Assembly (NCBI GenBank): GCA_902478885.1
Contig: CABSMS010000051.1
Location: 1 to 15,655 of the forward strand
Direction of reading: 5' to 3'
Length of the DNA: 15,655 nucleotides
Source of the DNA: an uncultured Collinsella sp.
GTDB taxonomy: Bacteria > Actinomycetota > Coriobacteriia > Coriobacteriales > Coriobacteriaceae
The notes beneath the pieces were generated by a model. That model saw nothing but the letters and a program-made list of their open reading frames with translations. It searched no databases and was not told where the DNA came from. The translations under genes were made by a program, and so were the position numbers. Positions 12,595 through 15,655 of this stretch are shown piece by piece; position 1 is the stretch's first letter; each line of letters begins with the position of its first letter.

Positions 12595-13773
12595 TTACTT
12601 GCCGTTGACGATGCGCTCGACGTCAGAAGCGATCATGAACTCCTCGTCCGTGGGGATGACGAAAATCTTGACCTTGGAATCCTTGGCAGACAGGCACCAA
12701 GCGCCGTCACCACGCAGGGCGTTGCGGGCATGATCCATCTTGACGCCCATAAAGGCCAGACGGTCGGCGACGCCGGCGCGGACCGCCGGAGCGTGTTCGC
12801 CGATGCCGGCAGTAAAGACAAGGGTGTCCATACCGCACATAGAAGTAGCCATCTCGGCAGCCTTGGCGGCAATCTTGTAGACAAACATGTCGAAGGCGAG
12901 CTGAGCCTCGGGGTCACCAGCGGCGGCGAGCTCCTCGACGTTGCGGCAGTCGTTGGTCTTGCCGCCGGTCACAGCCAAAAGGCCGGACTTCTTGTTCATC
13001 ATCTCGTCGACCTCGTCGAAGGTGTAGCCGCCCTCGCGCTGCAGGTAGCACACGGTAGCCGGGTCAACGGAGCCGCAGCGGGTGCCCATCATGACGCCGT
13101 CGAGCGGGGTGAGACCCATAGTGGTATCCATGCACTTGCCGTCCTCGATGGCGCACAGGGAAGCACCGGAGCCGATATGGCACACGACGACCTTGCGGGC
13201 CTCGCCGTTGGTCATCTCTGCGACCTTCTTGGAGATGTAACGGTAGCTGGTGCCGTGGGCGCCGTACTTACGGATGTGCAGCTTGTCGCAAACATCCTTG
13301 GGCAGGGCGTAAGTCTTGGCGACCTCGGGCATGTTGAAGTGGAAAGCGGTGTCGTAGACCGTGACGTTGGGCAGGTCGGGATACTGCTCGAGGCAGTACT
13401 CGATAACGTTGGCCTCGGGGTTGTTGTGCAGCGGCGCCAGCGGGGCGACCTCGCGGATCTTGGCGAGGACGTCCTCGTCGACGAGGGAGGAATCGCCGAA
13501 GTACCAGCCACCCTGAACGATACGGTGACCAATGCCCTCGATCTTGACGCCGTTGGCCTCGAGGTCCTTCAGAACGACCTCGATGGCGACCTTGTGGTCG
13601 GGGAACTCGATGTTCTCGGTCACCTTCTTGGAACCGTTGGCAGCGTGGGTGAAGGTACCGCCGGTAAAGCAGACGCGCTCGCAGGAGCCCTTTGCGGACA
13701 CCTTGTGGGACTTGGTATCGATGACCTGATACTTAAGGGTCGAAGATCCTGCGTTGACGACCAGAACGTTCAT
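12595..13773 (-). CDS. ackA: Acetate kinase paralogue, copy 2 (altered HLGNG motif)
   Basis: Also 392 residues and clearly homologous end to end with copy 1, so a tandem duplication, but an old one given the many differences. Shared motifs are VVNAGSSTLKYQ, GIGHRIVQGG, YDTAFH, RKYGAHGTS with His173, MGTRCGSVDP, FTAGIGEH and VIPTDEEFMIA. Two conserved positions differ from copy 1: Asn202 of the phosphate-binding HLGNG motif is Ser (CHIGSGAS), and the His after GTS is Tyr177. The remaining catalytic residues are present, so it may be active with changed kinetics or substrate. AGGGAG precedes ATG 13773. The two paralogues have separate leaders and terminators, suggesting separate regulation. Confidence 0.92.
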   Translation of the reverse strand: MNVLVVNAGSSTLKYQVIDTKSHKVSAKGSCERVCFTGGTFTHAANGSKKVTENIEFPDHKVAIEVVLKDLEANGVKIEGIGHRIVQGGWYFGDSSLVDEDVLAKIREVAPLAPLHNNPEANVIEYCLEQYPDLPNVTVYDTAFHFNMPEVAKTYALPKDVCDKLHIRKYGAHGTSYRYISKKVAEMTNGEARKVVVCHIGSGASLCAIEDGKCMDTTMGLTPLDGVMMGTRCGSVDPATVCYLQREGGYTFDEVDEMMNKKSGLLAVTGGKTNDCRNVEELAAAGDPEAQLAFDMFVYKIAAKAAEMATSMCGMDTLVFTAGIGEHAPAVRAGVADRLAFMGVKMDHARNALRGDGAWCLSAKDSKVKIFVIPTDEEFMIASDVERIVNGK

Positions 13774-13790
13774 GTGTCTCCCTACTAACA

Positions 13791-13807
13791 GGCGGTGTGG
13801 CGCCGCC
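13791..13807 (-). promoter_or_regulatory. Hairpin in the ackA copy 2 leader
   Basis: GGCGG (13791-13795) pairs with CCGCC (13803-13807) just upstream of the ribosome site. It may affect translation or shield the site. Confidence 0.35.
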
Positions 13808-13826
13808 AGGTTACATACGCTTCAAT

Positions 13827-13860
13827 AATAAACCCAAACGCCCTCGCGCTCGGGTTTATT
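13827..13860 (-). terminator. Terminator or attenuator between hinT and ackA copy 2
   Basis: AATAAACCC (13827-13835) and GGGTTTATT (13852-13860) form a perfect 9-bp stem with a 16-nt loop; leftward it ends in TTTATTATTG. A -10-like TATATA lies further upstream at 13873-13868 without a clear -35. If that is the ackA promoter, the hairpin is in its leader and would act as an attenuator; otherwise it ends the xseA-xseB-hinT transcript. Confidence 0.55.
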
Positions 13861-13890
13861 GCGTTGATATATAAGTTATCGGTGCCTAAG

Positions 13891-13912
13891 CTTCCGTTTC
13901 ATTGCACGGAAG
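13891..13912 (-). terminator. Hairpin directly after hinT
   Basis: CTTCCGT (13891-13897) pairs with ACGGAAG (13906-13912) around eight bases, nine bases past the hinT stop. There is no T-run, so it is a weak terminator or a 3'-end stabiliser. Confidence 0.4.
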
Positions 13913-13920
13913 AAGCGTCC

Positions 13921-14256
13921 TCAGATGAGGTTCTCGCCCAGGTTCTTGCCGCCGAGGACGTGCATGTGGAAGTGCATGACGGTCTGGCCGGCGTTGACGC
14001 CCTTGTTGGAGATGACGCGGAAACCGTCCTCCAAGCCCTTGACCTTGGCGACCTCCTGGATGGCGTGGGCCATGGCGCCCATGGTCTCGGCGGGCACGTT
14101 ATCGGCGATGTCGCTGTAGTGCTTCTTGGGGATCACGAGCGTGTGGACCGGCGCCTGGGGATTGAGGTCGTCGAAGGCGATGACTTGGTCGTCCTCGTAA
14201 ACGACGGTCGAGGGGATCTCGTGGTTGGCAATTTTGCAGAAGATGCAATCACACAT
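13921..14256 (-). CDS. hinT: HIT-family (HinT-like) nucleotide hydrolase
   Basis: 111 residues, the normal size of a HinT protein. The histidine triad is HFHMHVLGG (95-103), with His97 the expected nucleophile. CDCIFCKI at the N-terminus includes a CxxC typical of the zinc-binding HIT branch. DLNPQAPVHTLVIPKKH (30-46) is the usual purine-binding region. HinT proteins hydrolyse adenosine phosphoramidates and aminoacyl adenylates. AAAGGA precedes ATG 14256. It is 49 bp downstream of xseB and probably co-transcribed, with a possible internal promoter in the gap. Confidence 0.93.
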   Translation of the reverse strand: MCDCIFCKIANHEIPSTVVYEDDQVIAFDDLNPQAPVHTLVIPKKHYSDIADNVPAETMGAMAHAIQEVAKVKGLEDGFRVISNKGVNAGQTVMHFHMHVLGGKNLGENLI

Positions 14257-14275
14257 GGTTGGTTCCTTTCTCGCA

Positions 14276-14298
14276 GACCAAGGTAATTATATTTGGTC
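14276..14298 (-). promoter_or_regulatory. Possible hinT promoter within an inverted repeat
   Basis: Leftward TATAAT (14291-14286) is a perfect -10 placed between GACCAA/TTGGTC arms (14276-14281 and 14293-14298). The -35 is poor. The dyad could be an operator around the -10 or a short RNA hairpin between xseB and hinT. Confidence 0.35.
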
Positions 14299-14305
14299 GG
14301 GGTGG

Positions 14306-14572
14306 TTAGAACGAAAGGTTGTCGTCGGTGTTGGCGGCTTCGCCGTCGGCGAGCACGTCGTTGCCGTCGACGTCCTTCAGGAGCACCGAGACCTTCTGCT
14401 CGGCATCGGACAAGCGGGTACGCAGGCTCTTGAGGAGCTCGACGCCGCGGGTATAGCTCTCAAGCGACTCCTCGAGCTCCATATCGCCCGATTCCAAGCT
14501 GCGTATGATGAGCTCCAACTCCTGCGAAGCCTGCTTGTACGTAAGCTGCTCGACCGGGGTCTTCTCTGCCAT
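14306..14572 (-). CDS. xseB: Exodeoxyribonuclease VII small subunit
   Basis: 88 residues with the XseB pattern: QLTYKQASQELELIIRSLES, then GDMELEESLESYTRGVELLK, and a helical C-terminus, forming the two-helix subunit that binds XseA. The last 20 residues are acidic and disordered. Exonuclease VII degrades single-stranded DNA from both ends. AAAGGA about eight bases before ATG 14572 is the ribosome site; it can pair with CCTTT just upstream (14587-14591 with 14579-14583, AGG loop), which may damp translation unless ribosomes arrive from xseA. It lies 42 bp after the xseA stop. Confidence 0.92.
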   Translation of the reverse strand: MAEKTPVEQLTYKQASQELELIIRSLESGDMELEESLESYTRGVELLKSLRTRLSDAEQKVSVLLKDVDGNDVLADGEAANTDDNLSF

Positions 14573-14614
14573 ATCTGTTTCCTTTCCTAAAGGTTTATCG
14601 CTATGAAACGCGGT

Positions 14615-15655
14615 CTACTCGACCGTATTGACCGTTGCTGCCACGTTGCCGTCTGCCATGCGCACGCGGATGGCGTCGCCGGGCTTAAAGGTCTTGGCGC
14701 TCGTAGCCACACCATCATCGCTGTATGCGATGGCATAGCCACGGGCAAGCACCTTGAGCGGCGACAGGGCATCGAGCGACGCAGCAGCTCGGCCCAGGTC
14801 GGACGCGGGTTTGCTGAGCATCGTACGTCCCTGATGCTCCAGACGGGAACTCGCAAGCGTGAGCGCATGGCGCTTGCCATCGAGTCCCGAGGTGCTTGTA
14901 GCCAGACGCTCGGGCAGGCGTTCAAAGCTGGATCGGAACGCCCCGACCGAGCGCGTTATGGCACCGGACAAACGATCGGCCGTCAAGGCAAGCTCTGACT
15001 CACGACGCTCGACCATAAATGTCGGATCGTTGAGACACGGGCGGCATGCGGCCGCATCGAGCGCGTCGCCCAAGCGAGCCGTATAGGTATCCCAGGAACG
15101 ACGGCCACGCTGATCGAGCATCTCCAGGTCGACCTGGGCCGACCCAATCATCGATGCCATCGCGGCACCCAGACGCTGATGGCGCGCCTCGAGCACATCG
15201 GCCAACTCCGTCATGGCCGGCGCCACCGATTCGGCCGCCGCCGTGGGCGTGGAGGCGCGGCGGTCGCTCACCATGTCGCAAATCGAGGTATCGGGCTCAT
15301 GGCCAATGCCGGTCACCACGGGCACAGGGCAAGCCGCCACCGCGCGGGCAAGCTCCTCGTCGTTAAAGGTCATGAGGTCCTCGAAGGAACCGCCACCACG
15401 CACGAGCAAAATACAGTCGGGCGCTGGCGTAATGGCAGCGGCGCGGCGCAAGCCTTCAATAAGCTCTGCCGGTGCGCCCTCGCCCTGGACCTTGGCGCCC
15501 ACGCAGACGAGCTCGACGAGCGGGTTGCGACGACGCAATGTGCGCTTGACGTCGTCGATTACGGCGCCCGAAAGCGAGGTGACGACCGCCACGCGGGAGC
15601 AGAACACCGGGATGCGGCGCTTGCGCGCTTCGTCCATCAGGCCCTCGCGGCGTAG
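14615..15655 (-). CDS. xseA: Exodeoxyribonuclease VII large subunit, 5' end beyond the window
   Basis: The reading frame is open to the window edge, showing 346 residues; the N-terminal OB-fold DNA-binding domain lies outside. The visible part starts LRREGLMDEARKRRIP, a family landmark just before the catalytic domain, so the ATG at 15637 is internal. Catalytic-domain motifs are VAVVTSLSGAVIDD, LVRGGGSFEDLMTFNDEE, VVTGIGHEPDTSICD and RRASTPTAAAE. A long helical stretch follows, then the conserved end LSPLKVLARGYAIAY...PGDAIRVRMADG. With XseB it forms exonuclease VII, used in single-strand DNA degradation and repair. It heads the leftward xseA-xseB-hinT unit. Confidence 0.94.
   Translation of the reverse strand, partial: LRREGLMDEARKRRIPVFCSRVAVVTSLSGAVIDDVKRTLRRRNPLVELVCVGAKVQGEGAPAELIEGLRRAAAITPAPDCILLVRGGGSFEDLMTFNDEELARAVAACPVPVVTGIGHEPDTSICDMVSDRRASTPTAAAESVAPAMTELADVLEARHQRLGAAMASMIGSAQVDLEMLDQRGRRSWDTYTARLGDALDAAACRPCLNDPTFMVERRESELALTADRLSGAITRSVGAFRSSFERLPERLATSTSGLDGKRHALTLASSRLEHQGRTMLSKPASDLGRAAASLDALSPLKVLARGYAIAYSDDGVATSAKTFKPGDAIRVRMADGNVAATVNTVE

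Noticed and set aside
1..15655. tRNA, rRNA, tmRNA or RNase P genes
   Set aside because: I looked for their characteristic conserved stretches in intergenic regions and saw none; a covariance-model scan would settle it.

Overview
This is a GC-rich, bacterial chromosomal window with dense housekeeping genes. The gene set and style (class I phosphotransacetylase with two acetate kinases, short strong Shine-Dalgarno sites, GC-rich third positions, short AT-rich promoter islands) suggest a fermentative anaerobic actinobacterium of the Coriobacteriia, most likely Collinsella or a close relative. That placement is my inference from sequence style and protein flavour; no database was searched.

Layout. 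Positions 1-580 are an AT-rich control region, possibly with the start of a leftward gene at the very edge. A rightward block follows: polyphosphate kinase ppk1 with an unusual 170-residue tail (581-3160), a strong terminator, an rlmD-type rRNA uracil methyltransferase (3274-4587), a DJ-1/PfpI protein overlapping a Maf nucleotide pyrophosphatase (4694-5814), and a P1/DmpA-NylC family peptidase (5916-6917). A convergent gap (6918-7261) holds two long perfect inverted repeats and the 3' remnant of a lost glycosyltransferase gene. A leftward pair follows, UDP-galactopyranose mutase glf and an overlapping family 2 glycosyltransferase (9488 to 7262), probably for galactofuranose-containing surface glycan. 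From a shared divergent control region, pta runs rightward (9720-10700). A second convergent gap (10701-11251) holds a third nested inverted repeat and a regular array of short sites. The right end is leftward: xseA (cut by the window edge), xseB, hinT, and two tandem acetate kinase paralogues.

How the genes fit together. Pta makes acetyl phosphate from acetyl-CoA and the AckA enzymes convert it to acetate and ATP; here pta and ackA are convergent and separately controlled rather than in one operon. Glf supplies UDP-galactofuranose, which the adjacent transferase may use. XseA and XseB form exonuclease VII.

The most unusual content is non-coding and lies in the two convergent gaps. First, 11006-11175 carries six 15-bp sites in strictly alternating orientation, each separated by exactly 16 bp (31-bp step, 62-bp period). 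Second, three intergenic elements (6930-7058, 7152-7229, 10716-10842) each have perfectly matched arms of 21-31 bp; two enclose an inner terminator-like hairpin, and two share a short core although their arms mostly differ. I cannot assign either structure to a known class.
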